A stretch of DNA of 57,689 nucleotides from an uncultured Pirellula sp. (lineage in GTDB: Bacteria > Planctomycetota > Planctomycetia > Pirellulales > Pirellulaceae). The stretch covers positions 1 through 57,689 of the forward strand of contig CAIYZV010000108.1 of assembly GCA_903930765.1 (NCBI GenBank). Direction: 5' to 3'. The notes under the pieces were generated by a model that saw only the letters and a program-made list of their open reading frames with translations, searched no databases and had not been told where the DNA came from. This document shows, in pieces, positions 8,440 to 18,167 of the stretch; the first letter of the stretch is position 1; each line of letters opens with the position of its first letter. The position numbers and the translations under genes are program-made.

Positions 8440-9006
8440 ATGATTGTCGAAGGGATCCTCACGACGGAATCCGAAGACGGAAGCATGCACGTGGCACCGA
8501 TCGGTCCGCACGTCGATCGCGCGATGTCCTCGTGGACCCTGAAACCTTTTCAAACCTCGAGAACCTTCTCCAATCTGCATCGCCAATCGCGAGCCGTCTT
8601 TCATGTCGTCGATGATGGACTCCTCATGGTCCAAAGCCTACTCGGCATATGCAATTCGCCGGAACATGCCCCAACTGCGCGATTTGAGGCCAGGGCGGGC
8701 TGGATACTCCAGGAAGCCTGTCGCGCAATCCCCCTCCGTGTTTCCGCATGGGACCTGTCCAGCGAACGGGCTACCGCAACGTGTCTTGAAGTCGAACGCA
8801 TCGAGCTAAAACCATTCTGGGGCTGGAATCGAGCCAGCAACAGCTTGCTCGAACTATCCATCCTCGTCAGCCGAAAACATCTTTTGGACCGGGATTACTT
8901 GCTGCAACAACTAGAACATCACCGGACCATCGTTCAAAAAACAGCCGGAGATCGCGAGTTGCAGGGCCTGCAACTCCTTGAAAAGGCACTGCTGCATTCG
9001 GATTAA
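8440..9006 (+). CDS. DUF447-family protein, flavin-binding split-barrel type
   Basis: 188 residues. GGAGAAG precedes ATG 8440. The N-terminus MIVEGILTTESEDG and the block PIGPHVD match the DUF447 family. The C-terminal block has the family features PFWGWNRASNSLLEL and later KTAGDRELQ. DUF447 proteins are predicted FMN-binding split-barrel proteins, common in archaea; from memory, the bacterial members are mostly in organisms that also carry H4MPT genes. This window also has fae and mtdB, which fits. Enzymatic role unknown. It follows the metallophosphoesterase pair and may share their transcript. Confidence 0.75.
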   Translation: MIVEGILTTESEDGSMHVAPIGPHVDRAMSSWTLKPFQTSRTFSNLHRQSRAVFHVVDDGLLMVQSLLGICNSPEHAPTARFEARAGWILQEACRAIPLRVSAWDLSSERATATCLEVERIELKPFWGWNRASNSLLELSILVSRKHLLDRDYLLQQLEHHRTIVQKTAGDRELQGLQLLEKALLHSD

Positions 9007-9264
9007 CACGAACGCCCCCTTCCAAGGTGCGTTTTCGCTACGTTGATGCGTTTTTACAACTTTCTTCGTTGATTTTTTTCATCGCCTGCTTCCGGTCTGC
9101 TAATTAACCGGCCACAGCATTTCCAGCGAATTCCCAGGTCGAAATTAAAAAATTTCGCAATTCTCTTTTTCGGCACGCGTCTCGCATCTGTCTCCTCTCA
9201 AGATCCGCCGGAACCCATCGATTCCAGCGGGAATCCAAGGACTCACAGCCGAGAGAAAGCAGTC

Positions 9265-10920
9265 ATGCCAAAACGAGCCACCCGCCGCCCTGCCAATCGA
9301 AAGTCCCGAGCCAACGAGTTCGAATACCTGGATGACGACCGTATGATCACCGACGAGCTGGCGAATGGCCTCGTGTACGAAGAAGAAGAGGAAGAGGATG
9401 TCGATGCCGACGAAGTCGCCTCGATCGATGACGTATTCGACGAAGAAGATGGTGACGACGACCTGTTCGGCGACGATGATGATGAAGTGGTCGACGCCAC
9501 CGAAGATCCCGTTCGGATGTACTTGATGCAGATGGGCGAGATCCCCCTCCTGACCCGCCAGCAAGAAGTCTCAGCCGCCCGCAAGATTGAACAAACCCGG
9601 TTTTTCTACCGCAACTGGATGCTCGCCTCGGATTTTATGCTCCAGGGAGCTACCAAACTCCTCGAACAAGTCCGCGATGGCAAGTTGCGATTGGACCGAA
9701 CCATCGAAGTGAGCGTGACCAACGCTACCGAGAAAGTCGCAATCATGCGACGCATCGGCCCCAACATCAAAACACTCCGCCACTTGCTCTTGAGAAACCA
9801 CGGCGATTACTACACCGCGATCAACAAGAAAATCGACCGTCAAGAACGCCATGCAGCATGGAAACGATTGGTCTGCCGCCGAAATAAAGCGGTCCGATTG
9901 ATCGAAGAAATGAACCTTCGTACCAACCGCCTCGAACCTATCTTCGCCAAGCTAACGATCATTCAGAGCCAAATGGCCACCTTGAAGGGACGTATCGCCG
10001 AAGCACAAATCAATGGTTACGCAGAAGGCACGACCATTGAAAAGATGCTCAAGGAACTCCGTTACCTCATGCGAATCACCTACGAAACACCGTCAACCCT
10101 GGCACGGCGAATCGATCGAGTTCGCACCTACCGACTTCAGTACGATGCGGCCAAACGAGACCTCTCCGCAGGAAACTTGCGATTGGTCGTCTCCATCGCC
10201 AAAAAGTATCGCAATCGTGGACTGAGCTTCCTCGACCTCATCCAAGAAGGCAATACCGGCCTGATGCGGGCTGTTGATAAATTCGAATACGAACGTGGAT
10301 TCAAGTTTTCGACCTACGCAACATGGTGGATCCGCCAAGCGATCACTCGGGCTATCGCCGATCAAAGCCGAACCATTCGAGTTCCCGTGCACATGATCGA
10401 CACCATGAGCAAAGTTCGCCAAGTGACCCGAGACCTGATCCAGGAACTCGGCCGCGAACCCTCCGTCGAAGAAACCGCACAACGCGCTGGGCTCTCCCTC
10501 GATGACGCTCGAGTCGTGATCAAGATGGCCCGCCAGCCTCTGTCCCTCGATCAACCCGTCGGCGATCACGACGATAGCTTCTTCGGGGAATTCCTCGAAG
10601 ACTACCGCGATCATGATCCCCTCTACGAAACCAATCAGCAAACCCTCAAGCATCAAATCCAGGAAGCGATGCAAACGCTCAACTATCGCGAACGCGAGAT
10701 CCTCAAGCTTCGTTATGGTTTGGCCGACGGATATGCTTACACACTCGAAGAAGTTGGGAAAATCTTCCAAGTAACCCGGGAACGCGTTCGACAGATCGAA
10801 AGCAAAGCAGTGAAAAAACTACAGCATCCACAACGGAGCAAGTCGCTCATGAGCTTTGTCGATGGGGTAGAAATGCCTAACTTCCCAGAAACCGCTGGCT
10901 CCGGCGATCGTCCTCTGTAA
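9265..10920 (+). CDS. Sigma-70 RNA polymerase sigma factor with acidic N-terminus (second primary-like factor)
   Basis: 551 residues. Residues about 37-80 are almost all Asp/Glu. Region 1.2 starts at about 81 ([16 protein letters not shown]). Region 2 ([17 protein letters not shown], then the [15 protein letters not shown] block) starts near 302; region 3 includes [12 protein letters not shown]; the region 4.2 helix-turn-helix ([19 protein letters not shown]) is near 493-519. Regions 2 and 4.2 are almost identical to those of rpoD at 31824-33497, so the promoter consensus should be similar. The typical region 1.1 is missing and replaced by the acidic segment, suggesting a group 2 factor or an alternative housekeeping factor. 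A 258-bp gap upstream should hold its promoter. Confidence 0.93.
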   Translation: MPKRATRRPANRKSRANEFEYLDDDRMITDELANGLVYEEEEEEDVDADEVASIDDVFDEEDGDDDLFGDDDDEVVDATEDPVRMYLMQMGEIPLLTRQQEVSAARKIEQTRFFYRNWMLASDFMLQGATKLLEQVRDGKLRLDRTIEVSVTNATEKVAIMRRIGPNIKTLRHLLLRNHGDYYTAINKKIDRQERHAAWKRLVCRRNKAVRLIEEMNLRTNRLEPIFAKLTIIQSQMATLKGRIAEAQINGYAEGTTIEKMLKELRYLMRITYETPSTLARRIDRVRTYRLQYDAAKRDLSAGNLRLVVSIAKKYRNRGLSFLDLIQEGNTGLMRAVDKFEYERGFKFSTYATWWIRQAITRAIADQSRTIRVPVHMIDTMSKVRQVTRDLIQELGREPSVEETAQRAGLSLDDARVVIKMARQPLSLDQPVGDHDDSFFGEFLEDYRDHDPLYETNQQTLKHQIQEAMQTLNYREREILKLRYGLADGYAYTLEEVGKIFQVTRERVRQIESKAVKKLQHPQRSKSLMSFVDGVEMPNFPETAGSGDRPL

Positions 10921-10940
10921 ATCGCTCGTCCTCGGTAATG
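10905..10940. repeat. 18-bp imperfect tandem duplication at sigma factor stop
   Basis: Two 18-bp copies (10905-10922, 10923-10940) match at about 14 positions and share CGTCCTC and GTAA. The first contains the TAA stop codon of the sigma factor. Weaker than the other duplications in this window. Confidence 0.5.
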
Positions 10941-11014
10941 AGTCAACTGCGATCGGCAATCAGCATTCTCAGACAAGTCGGCAACGCGTGGATTCCTCGC
11001 GCTGCCGTCTTGCG

Positions 11015-14000
11015 TCACTCGAGGCCATAAGCACCCGCCGGCGGAATGACTTGACCGCCGATCACTCCCAATCCTCGCGTGGGGAGGAACCGTGGTTCCA
11101 AAGCGAATTGGATCGAGGTGTTGTCACGGCTCAAGTCATAATTGATGCCGAGACGTAACAAGAAGGACTCACCAATCCTAGTGATTCCCAACGTCTGCCC
11201 CCGGTTCCCAGATGCGTTGAAATCGTAACTGGTTCCTCCATACGCCGCCCACTTGTCGTTCATCCGATAATTGAACGCGGCAGTGAGAAGATCGGATGTC
11301 ATCGGACCATCTAGGGTGGTGAACCCGATATACATGTCGCCACGACCTGGTCGCGATAACGAGCCACCAAGGGTCGTCGCATGCAACCCGCTCTCAAAGA
11401 GGTCGTAGTACCCGTCGCTCAGCAAAGTCACGCGATCGCCGATGTGATACCGGAACGCGTAGTTGATCCCGCCGACGTTTTGGCCGAAATTATCTCGGTC
11501 GGGGTTGTAGAAATAGATGCCGTCGACATCGAACTCCACCACGTCCGCAATGCGCTCGCGCCCGGGGACTCCCCGCTTCGTTTGCCATCGCTGATGCAAC
11601 CCCATGCGGCTTTGCATCTGATCCGCCACAATGATCGAACTCGCAGCGGAAACATAACGCTGCATCCCTTGCCGGGCTGCAAAATTATTGGACTCGAATT
11701 GCGCAGGCAACGTGCCACCAAAGGTATTGATGATCAACCGTCGGCGAAAGTGCTCTTGCGAATTATCGTCGATAGGATCGTAGAGAGGGAGTTGATCAAG
11801 ATTCTTCGAGGAATCTGCGTACCACGTGTCCCCCTCGATCGATACCTTGTGCGCTAGTCCATTCAAATTGAGCAGCGAACTTTGAACGTCGGGAAAAACG
11901 TTCCAGAAAGGAGTCGACGACCTGACACCCGCTTGCCCCGTCAATCGACCAAGTGAATCCCCGTTGAGGTCTTCTCCCCAATAGGCCGCTTCCCCTGCGA
12001 TGTACGGAGTCACCTTGGAATACTTCAAATCGACAGGCATCGCTAGTTCCTGTCGCGTTATCGCTTGAATCCCCGATGAAGGGACTTCCCAAGGCTGATA
12101 AATCCATTTTGCAGCGTCCTCGGGCGCCGTCGGAAAGGACGCCTTTTGGAGCTTGGCATACCCGACCTGGGAATGCGAGTACCACGTCATCACATTTGCA
12201 ACGTTCTTACCGAGCCAGTAGTGATCAGCACGCGGAAGCCATTCCGTTTCGGTAAAGAAATCATTGGTTCGGACCGCCCCCCAGATATCCAGCATCTGTT
12301 GCTCAGCGAAATAATGCCGATAGCGAAGCGCCGTCGCTCGATCTTTCCATGTATCCCATTCGTTCTCGAAATACTGCTCCAAAAAATTACGGTCGGTAAT
12401 GTAACCCACCTCGGCCCATAACTCTTGATCCGGGGATAAGAGTTGGCGATGCTGGAGGAATACCTTTGCTCGGGACGTCGCTTCCGGCACCATATCCTTG
12501 CGGTCGCTACCCAACGTGTCCAAGCCGCGATCGCTCAAACCCCACGCATCCAACCAGCCGTAGGCCGGTCCACATCCCCATAAACTCGGCAGGTTGTAGT
12601 TGTAATTGGTCCCCATCGCAAAACCGCGTTTGCTCAGGTAGTCCGTGGATAACCCCCAACGCGTCCCATCGAGCGCATTGATCCCAAGAATCTGATAAAG
12701 ATCCCAATCGACCATAGCAACAGTTCCAAACAACGTATCCTGACGTGCTTGGAAACCAGACACATAGAAACTGGGACTCTCAACATTCGAATTAAGCACA
12801 GGCCAGTAGAAAACGGGAACCCCTTCGACATAAACGAAGTTGCTCCTCGCTTTGGCTTTCATCCCAGTTTGATCACCGGATGGTGCAAGGATACCGAAAC
12901 CGAGCAAGCCCGTATTGACCGATTGACGTTGGTCATTCAACTCGATTCGGTCCGATTGCAGCCAATAGCGAGGTACCCCCAATCGACTGCTCGTCAGCGC
13001 GGCTCGGTTCGCTAAAAGATTCTCACGAGATCGCTGCTGAATCACGTCAGCCTTAAGACGCAGGATCCCTTCGTACTGAGGGACCGGTGTCAGAACCTCG
13101 GCCCCGAGAATCATCCCGTACTCGGACTGCACGTTGTAGTACATGCGGTCTGCAAAAATCCGCCGTGCACCTTGCTGAAAGACGATATTCCCCTCGAGAT
13201 AAAGTTCCACTGGCAAATCGTCGATGCGACTCGACAAAAGCTTGCTCATATCACTGGTCCAAATAACGCAGCGGTCCGCTTCGATCAGAATCGTTCCAAC
13301 GTCGAAGAGACCACCGCTCGTCTGAACCGCAGCATCACCGAACCGCAAACGGATTCCGCGCGAGATCGTGACCACGGTATCTCCGCGCTCCGGTCGATTG
13401 TTCACTTGAATTTTCGGTTCCACCCCGCCTCGCCCAGTAAACATGAACGTCCGCGCCCCGATTTTCTGGCCGGTTTTAATATTAGGAGTCGACGCAGCTA
13501 CCGGCGCTGCGATCGGCGCAGGGCCAGAATCAATGATCAATGGAGTCGCCGGTGCCGCGGGAGGTGGAAGCTGGAACGATTCCACAGAACGAGCAGGGGG
13601 TACCCCATCGTTGGGCAGAACGGTATTCGCCGGGGGGGGAGCAGCAACCCCCGATGGAGGTGGCGCAACGCTCTCAAACAACTGCATGGAACCAGCGTCC
13701 AAGACCGTACCTCCCAACGATGCATTACCCACCTGCATCGAATTTGGCAGAGGCTGCGCGCCCGGATTCGAAACTCCCTCCTGAAGTTGCGACGCCAGTC
13801 GCAGATAACTGGCATCATCGTCATGGGTCCAGTGGATGGCTGGATCCGCTGACCCGCTCGCAACCATGCTAGACGCCTCTCGACGATGATCACGGGCCCA
13901 ATCGACCGCTGGAGAGGGCGTGGTGCTCTCCTTCCATACCTGAACGGAGACCTCGAGCTCATGCTTGGTAAAGAGTCGGCCCATCCAATGGTTGTCTTGA

Positions 14001-14437
14001 AGTCGCTGATCTTCGTTCCACCGAACGTCACATGCACCTTCGGTTTCAACAATCAAACGATAAAACGTTTCCCCCTCCACATCCTCGGTATGTACCCAAA
14101 CAGTGGCCTGCTCGCTCTGCGAGACAAACGCACCTTGGTAAATGCGGCAGCCCCCATCCAACTGATAAACAGTAGCTGACCCCCGTTGGGATTTGATTCC
14201 CGAATGCGCGAAAATAGCAACCGGGAATTTAGGATCCGATAACGGCACCCCAATTTCAATGCCTTGTGTTTGACCATAAAGCCGCCCGTCCGAAAGGAGT
14301 CCAACCCAAATCGATCCCAAGAGCAGATGCAAGCAGAGCATCCCCACAGACAACCTACGGCACTTTTGAACTCGCACACGCCATGCTGGTGGCGGATGAT
14401 GCGCGAGATTGGATACGGTATTGGGATTCCGTTCCAC
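11015..14437 (-). CDS. LptD/OstA-like outer-membrane assembly protein
   Basis: 1140 residues from GTG 14437 (AGGAG about 14 nt upstream). A hydrophobic export signal lies at about 30-52. Residues about 60-190 are an envelope domain, then a Pro/Ala-rich linker to about 325. An OstA/LptA-like beta-jellyroll lies at about 330-480 (EADRCVIW, ELYLEGNIVFQQGARRIFADRMYY). The rest is an aromatic-rich beta-barrel (YVEGVPVFYWPVL, WAAYGGTSYDF, LRLGINYDLSRDN). LptD proteins insert lipopolysaccharide into the outer leaflet. LPS-type export in planctomycetes is inferred from such genes. It is longer than the roughly 780-residue E. coli LptD because of the N-terminal part. Convergent with the upstream sigma factor. 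Confidence 0.8.
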   Translation of the reverse strand: MERNPNTVSNLAHHPPPAWRVRVQKCRRLSVGMLCLHLLLGSIWVGLLSDGRLYGQTQGIEIGVPLSDPKFPVAIFAHSGIKSQRGSATVYQLDGGCRIYQGAFVSQSEQATVWVHTEDVEGETFYRLIVETEGACDVRWNEDQRLQDNHWMGRLFTKHELEVSVQVWKESTTPSPAVDWARDHRREASSMVASGSADPAIHWTHDDDASYLRLASQLQEGVSNPGAQPLPNSMQVGNASLGGTVLDAGSMQLFESVAPPPSGVAAPPPANTVLPNDGVPPARSVESFQLPPPAAPATPLIIDSGPAPIAAPVAASTPNIKTGQKIGARTFMFTGRGGVEPKIQVNNRPERGDTVVTISRGIRLRFGDAAVQTSGGLFDVGTILIEADRCVIWTSDMSKLLSSRIDDLPVELYLEGNIVFQQGARRIFADRMYYNVQSEYGMILGAEVLTPVPQYEGILRLKADVIQQRSRENLLANRAALTSSRLGVPRYWLQSDRIELNDQRQSVNTGLLGFGILAPSGDQTGMKAKARSNFVYVEGVPVFYWPVLNSNVESPSFYVSGFQARQDTLFGTVAMVDWDLYQILGINALDGTRWGLSTDYLSKRGFAMGTNYNYNLPSLWGCGPAYGWLDAWGLSDRGLDTLGSDRKDMVPEATSRAKVFLQHRQLLSPDQELWAEVGYITDRNFLEQYFENEWDTWKDRATALRYRHYFAEQQMLDIWGAVRTNDFFTETEWLPRADHYWLGKNVANVMTWYSHSQVGYAKLQKASFPTAPEDAAKWIYQPWEVPSSGIQAITRQELAMPVDLKYSKVTPYIAGEAAYWGEDLNGDSLGRLTGQAGVRSSTPFWNVFPDVQSSLLNLNGLAHKVSIEGDTWYADSSKNLDQLPLYDPIDDNSQEHFRRRLIINTFGGTLPAQFESNNFAARQGMQRYVSAASSIIVADQMQSRMGLHQRWQTKRGVPGRERIADVVEFDVDGIYFYNPDRDNFGQNVGGINYAFRYHIGDRVTLLSDGYYDLFESGLHATTLGGSLSRPGRGDMYIGFTTLDGPMTSDLLTAAFNYRMNDKWAAYGGTSYDFNASGNRGQTLGITRIGESFLLRLGINYDLSRDNTSIQFALEPRFLPTRGLGVIGGQVIPPAGAYGLE

Positions 14438-14871
14438 TACCTACTCACTTCTCCTAGGGAATTAGCACACACTCCCCTTTCCGTTGGAAAGGAATACTCA
14501 CTTCGCGCTTGAAGGCCGGCCAACGCTCAGCGATACCGTGTGTTCTGGGCGGAGTATAGAAGTCGAGAAATTTGGCCTCAAGATGAAGGTTCCGCTAAAG
14601 CCACGGAAAGTGAACTGCCGATACCAAAAAGCTACCTAACTTGACAAGCGGTCAGCGAACCGGAACCCTTTCCAGTTACTCTATCCGCTGCAATTTACCC
14701 AGTCCCCGGCCTTCCCCTTCGACAACAAGTGGAAATGCCGGAGCCAAACCGCATCAGACGCCATCCTAGCTGGCCCACACACGGCTAGCAGGGCTGGCCC
14801 ACACACGGCTAGCAGGGCTGGCCCACGCACGGCTAGCAGGCACACTAAGGACGCGAGAGAATCCAAAGAGC
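14438..14871. other. Intergenic region between lptD-like gene and small membrane protein gene
   Basis: A 434-bp divergent region. It holds the likely promoters of both flanking genes, which I could not place with confidence, and a 24-bp triplication at 14769-14840. No open frame here has the look of a gene. Confidence 0.5.
14769..14840. repeat. 24-bp tandem repeat, 3 copies
   Basis: The unit begins GCTGGCCCACACACGGCTAG. Copies at 14769-14792 and 14793-14816 are identical; the copy at 14817-14840 has one substitution. The array ends 31 bp before the start codon of the 80-residue protein gene, so it lies in its promoter or leader. Confidence 0.9.
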
Positions 14872-15114
14872 ATGTCGAATCTTGATTCGCTAGCAATTCA
14901 TTTGATTCGAGAAGGGTACTGGTCCGAGGCAGTGCGATTGTACCGAGATGAACTCGGGGTTTCGTTAATGCAAGCCGAAGCAAAGGTCGCATCGCTAGCG
15001 GAGGAATATGGAGTCAACCATCCGGAGCGATGGACTTCGTGGCTCGCAATTGCCTTCGCTGGTTTGTCCCTTTTCGTACTCGTCGGTCTGCTGCAACTGA
15101 TCTTCACGCAGTAG
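14872..15114 (+). CDS. Small membrane protein with bL12 C-terminal-like domain
   Basis: 80 residues. Residues about 5-45 (LIREGYWSEAVRLYRDELGV, then LMQAEAKVASL) resemble the helix-turn-helix part of the ribosomal bL12 C-terminal domain, which occurs outside ribosomes in small proteins. One transmembrane helix lies at about 56-79 (WLAIAFAGLSLFVLVGLLQLIF). It would be anchored by its C-terminus with the small domain in the cytoplasm. It converges on the transaldolase gene with a 22-bp gap. Function unknown; the coding character looks real because domain, spacing and hydrophobic tail are coherent. Confidence 0.65.
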   Translation: MSNLDSLAIHLIREGYWSEAVRLYRDELGVSLMQAEAKVASLAEEYGVNHPERWTSWLAIAFAGLSLFVLVGLLQLIFTQ

Positions 15115-15136
15115 ATGGGCCACCACACCCAACCTG

Positions 15137-16192
15137 CTAAGAAACAAGCGCGGCTCGCTTGTCGCGAATGGTCTGCAACAGTTGCTTCTGCGGCGCAACA
15201 AACTTGTCGATCCCTTGCTTCATCAACGTTCTCTCCAAATCCTCGATCTGCACGACACGATCCAAGATCGCACAGGTATCCTGTGGAGGCAGAGAACGCA
15301 CGTTGGATGTGAATTGCTGATCGCTAGCAGCAACAGCAGCGTTGGTCTCGGGAGGGTTGGTTTGAATATCCGACCCCGCTAACGCGGAAACATACTTCCA
15401 AGGTGGGTCGTTTGGGTTCTTTGTCCCGGTGCTGGCAAAAATGATTTCTTGTTGCAACGGTGTTTTCTTCGATGCCCAAAACTCGGCGTTCGCACTCCAA
15501 ATACGCTTGGCATTTAGGATCCCAAAGAGTCCTTGAACGGCGACCGGCAATTCTGGATAACGTTCCGACGTGAACTGATCAATTCGGGATACAAAGATAC
15601 TATAGACACTCTTGAAATGGGCCAGTGTGGCCCTTCGCTGAGCCCCACGCCACACGGCATCTCGAGCGAGCAAATACTGACGCATGGTAAAGATCAATGT
15701 CACGTTCAAGGTGACTCCGTGTGCCGCCAATTCCTCGAGCGCATCCAAACCCGCTGGCGTCGCAGGTACTTTGATCATGCGGTTGTCATGCCCCTCCGAC
15801 CATTGCTTGCCCAACGCAATGTACTTCGCAACTCGATCCGCATGAGGAAGATCCACCGTTGGATCTTCGATGAGCGGATCGAGTTCAAAACTGACCCATC
15901 CCGCGTTTCCTTGGTTTGTTGCCCAAATGGCATGGAATCTATCCTGCGCGGACGCGACCAACGTATCGGTAACTTTCCAGCAGATCGCATGATCGTCCAA
16001 CCCTGAACGGATCAGTTCGGTAATCATAGGATCGAAACGTCCCGTTCGGATCAAATTCGAGATGATGATCGGATTGCTCGTGGCACCAACAGCCCCCCAT
16101 TCCATGTTCTGAACGACGAGATCCGGGTCGATCGAATCCAAATAGAGCTTGGTTCCAGTTTGGATAAGGGATTCAATCGGCGCTGGACGCAT
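15137..16192 (-). CDS. tal: Transaldolase family protein
   Basis: 351 residues. Transaldolase moves a dihydroxyacetone unit between sugar phosphates in the non-oxidative pentose phosphate pathway and, in some methylotrophs, in the ribulose monophosphate cycle. The Schiff-base lysine is in MIKVPAT (Lys141), the family N-terminal LYLDSIDPD supplies the aspartate, and GVTLNVTLIF follows. The length matches the roughly 350-residue class. Neighbours are unrelated (convergent small membrane protein; divergent threonine aldolase). A link to the HPS-like gene elsewhere in the window is possible but not shown. The gene symbol is by family. Confidence 0.85.
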   Translation of the reverse strand: MRPAPIESLIQTGTKLYLDSIDPDLVVQNMEWGAVGATSNPIIISNLIRTGRFDPMITELIRSGLDDHAICWKVTDTLVASAQDRFHAIWATNQGNAGWVSFELDPLIEDPTVDLPHADRVAKYIALGKQWSEGHDNRMIKVPATPAGLDALEELAAHGVTLNVTLIFTMRQYLLARDAVWRGAQRRATLAHFKSVYSIFVSRIDQFTSERYPELPVAVQGLFGILNAKRIWSANAEFWASKKTPLQQEIIFASTGTKNPNDPPWKYVSALAGSDIQTNPPETNAAVAASDQQFTSNVRSLPPQDTCAILDRVVQIEDLERTLMKQGIDKFVAPQKQLLQTIRDKRAALVS

Positions 16193-16414
16193 CTTACAGT
16201 CGTTTCGTTGTAGGTCACACGGAGCGGGTGGATCCGATGTGACTGGGTGATGGGATCGATCGAATGATGTTCGTGAATACGGATATTCCTAGAATTTTAT
16301 CGCGATAGGAACAGCGATGAACGAGTACCCGTCGGGATGGTCCCATGGTAAGCTTTCGCGGGATGTTTTGCAGCCTACATCGAACGAAGAGTCCTATTTT
16401 TCATCAATGCTTTC

Positions 16415-17440
16415 ATGATTGACTTACGAAGCGACACTGTTACCAAGCCGACCCCGGGAATGCTCGATGCCATGATGCGGGCACCCGTCGGCGATGATGT
16501 GATCGACATCGACCCAACCGTGGTTGATTTGCAGGATAAAACCGCGGACCTGCTGGGCAAAGAGGCCGCGATTTTTATGCCCAGCGGGACCATGACCAAT
16601 CAGATAGCATTGCGTGTTCATTGCGTTCCAGGGGAGGAGTTCATCTGCGAAACGGAATGCCATATTTACAACTATGAGCAGGGAGCATTTGCTCAGCTAA
16701 GCGGGCTGGTGGCTAGAACCGTTCCAGGTGTGCAAGGAGTCTTTGATCTGGACCAAATCCGAGAATGGATCCGAACCGAAAACGACCACACCGTCCGGAC
16801 ACGTTTGGTTTGCTTGGAGAACACGCATAACCGAGGTGCAGGAAAAGTATTCCCGATCGAAAAGAGTCGAGCGATTTGCGACTGGGCGCACGCGGCGGGT
16901 TTGAATACGCACCTGGACGGGGCTCGACTGTTCAATGCGCAAGTCGCCACGGGGAAATCGCTTCGAGAACTCTCCGAACCATTTGACTCGGTAAGCGTCT
17001 GCTTCAGCAAAGGCTTAGGAGCCCCCGTCGGCTCATGCTTGGCAGGCTCGGAAGAGTTCGTCGCCAAAGCTCGACGATGCCGCAAGCTATTCGGTGGGGG
17101 AATGCGACAAGCCGGGATCATCGCTGCCGGAGCCCTCTACGCTCTCGACCATCAAATCCAGCGGTTGGCAGAAGACCATCAGCATGCAAAATTGCTTGCT
17201 CACGCCCTCCTCGGTTCGAAACACTTCCAATTGCTAGGAACCGATGTCGAAACCAACATCGTGATTTTCAAAGTAGATCCCTCGGTTGGCACCGCTTCGG
17301 ACATTGTCCAGAAACTCCGAGTCGAAGGGATCCTCGCAATGGCTTTTAGCAAGCAAAGTATTCGGATGGTAACTCATCTCGATGTTGGCCGATCCGAAAT
17401 TGAACGGGTTTGCGATACCCTAGCTAAACTGGGTGGGTAG
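16415..17440 (+). CDS. ltaE: Low-specificity L-threonine aldolase
   Basis: 341 residues, PLP fold type I. It begins with the family signature [17 protein letters not shown]. His83 in ECHIYNYE should stack on [12 protein letters not shown] carries Asp168, and the PLP lysine is Lys199 in [12 protein letters not shown]. The enzyme cleaves L-threonine or L-allo-threonine to glycine and acetaldehyde, and can act on other beta-hydroxy amino acids. Length and motifs are complete. Divergent from transaldolase across 222 bp, and followed by a hairpin at 17441-17466. Confidence 0.9.
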   Translation: MIDLRSDTVTKPTPGMLDAMMRAPVGDDVIDIDPTVVDLQDKTADLLGKEAAIFMPSGTMTNQIALRVHCVPGEEFICETECHIYNYEQGAFAQLSGLVARTVPGVQGVFDLDQIREWIRTENDHTVRTRLVCLENTHNRGAGKVFPIEKSRAICDWAHAAGLNTHLDGARLFNAQVATGKSLRELSEPFDSVSVCFSKGLGAPVGSCLAGSEEFVAKARRCRKLFGGGMRQAGIIAAGALYALDHQIQRLAEDHQHAKLLAHALLGSKHFQLLGTDVETNIVIFKVDPSVGTASDIVQKLRVEGILAMAFSKQSIRMVTHLDVGRSEIERVCDTLAKLGG

Positions 17441-17466
17441 GGGGGACATCATCCCAGAGGTCCCCC
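17441..17466 (+). terminator. G/C-rich hairpin after threonine aldolase gene
   Basis: GGGGGAC (17441-17447) pairs with GTCCCCC (17460-17466) across a 12-nt loop, directly after the TAG stop codon. There is no U tract after it, so termination is likely but weaker than at the other hairpins. Confidence 0.5.
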
Positions 17467-17743
17467 CTCAGCCGAGTGGGTGCGCAACCGTGAAAATGGA
17501 ACTGCTAGCAAAATCCGAAGCCTTTCTAGGCTGCTAAATCGATTGAAATCTGCAGAAAGATGTCAAGATTTGCGGGTTATGCGTCCGAAATCATTTCTAT
17601 CGATTCTCTGGAATGTACCTAGTGAAGGCCCAAGCAGTTGCTTGTGCGTCTTGACGGGAGCGACTCAGTCCCATAGACTTCGATGCAGTAAAGTCTATTG
17701 CACAAACGACTTAGGTTGCATTGAAGTTTGTAGGAGTTCGGTC
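17467..17743 (+). other. Leader and promoter region of the HU gene
   Basis: This stretch is formally open in the HU frame back to 17480, but the translation is unlike any HU extension. A GTG at 17744 preceded by TAGGAG fits the conserved protein start. I see no other gene in this roughly 280-bp region. Confidence 0.5.
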
Positions 17744-18145
17744 GTGACAAAGAAAGAGATCGTGAAAACGATTTCCGACGAGACGGGACTCAACCAGCAG
17801 CAGATCAAGCAGATCGTCCAAAAGACGTTTGATTCGATCGTAGCGACGCTGGTCGAGGAAGGCCGGATTGAGTTGCGGAATTTCGGGGTATTTCAGGTCC
17901 GTCCTAGGGCGGCACGAAAGGCTCGCAATCCGAGAACCGGCAAGCAGGTTGAAGTGCCCGAGAAATTCGTGGTCAGCTTCAAACCTGGCAAGATCATGGA
18001 GGAGCGTGTGAACTCAATCGAGGGAACACCGCTCGCTCAAAAGATTCGCGACGCAGCGGCATCAGGAGATCTGGATGTCGGGCTAGACGCGGACCTGGAT
18101 AGTGATCTAGACACCTTCTCCGAAGGAAACGATTCCGAAGGCTAA
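17744..18145 (+). CDS. HU/IHF-family DNA-binding protein with acidic C-terminal tail
   Basis: 133 residues from GTG 17744, chosen because TAGGAG lies 8 nt upstream and the translation [15 protein letters not shown] is the classic HU start. The DNA-binding arm is [20 protein letters not shown], then [11 protein letters not shown] closes the roughly 95-residue HU core. Beyond it is an unusual tail of about 40 residues that becomes strongly acidic ([16 protein letters not shown]). HU bends and compacts DNA; acidic tails on such proteins can modulate DNA binding or make protein contacts. It is followed 22 bp later by a small lipoprotein gene on the same strand. Confidence 0.9.
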   Translation: MTKKEIVKTISDETGLNQQQIKQIVQKTFDSIVATLVEEGRIELRNFGVFQVRPRAARKARNPRTGKQVEVPEKFVVSFKPGKIMEERVNSIEGTPLAQKIRDAAASGDLDVGLDADLDSDLDTFSEGNDSEG

Positions 18146-18167
18146 ACAGTTCACGGAGTAAGAACAG

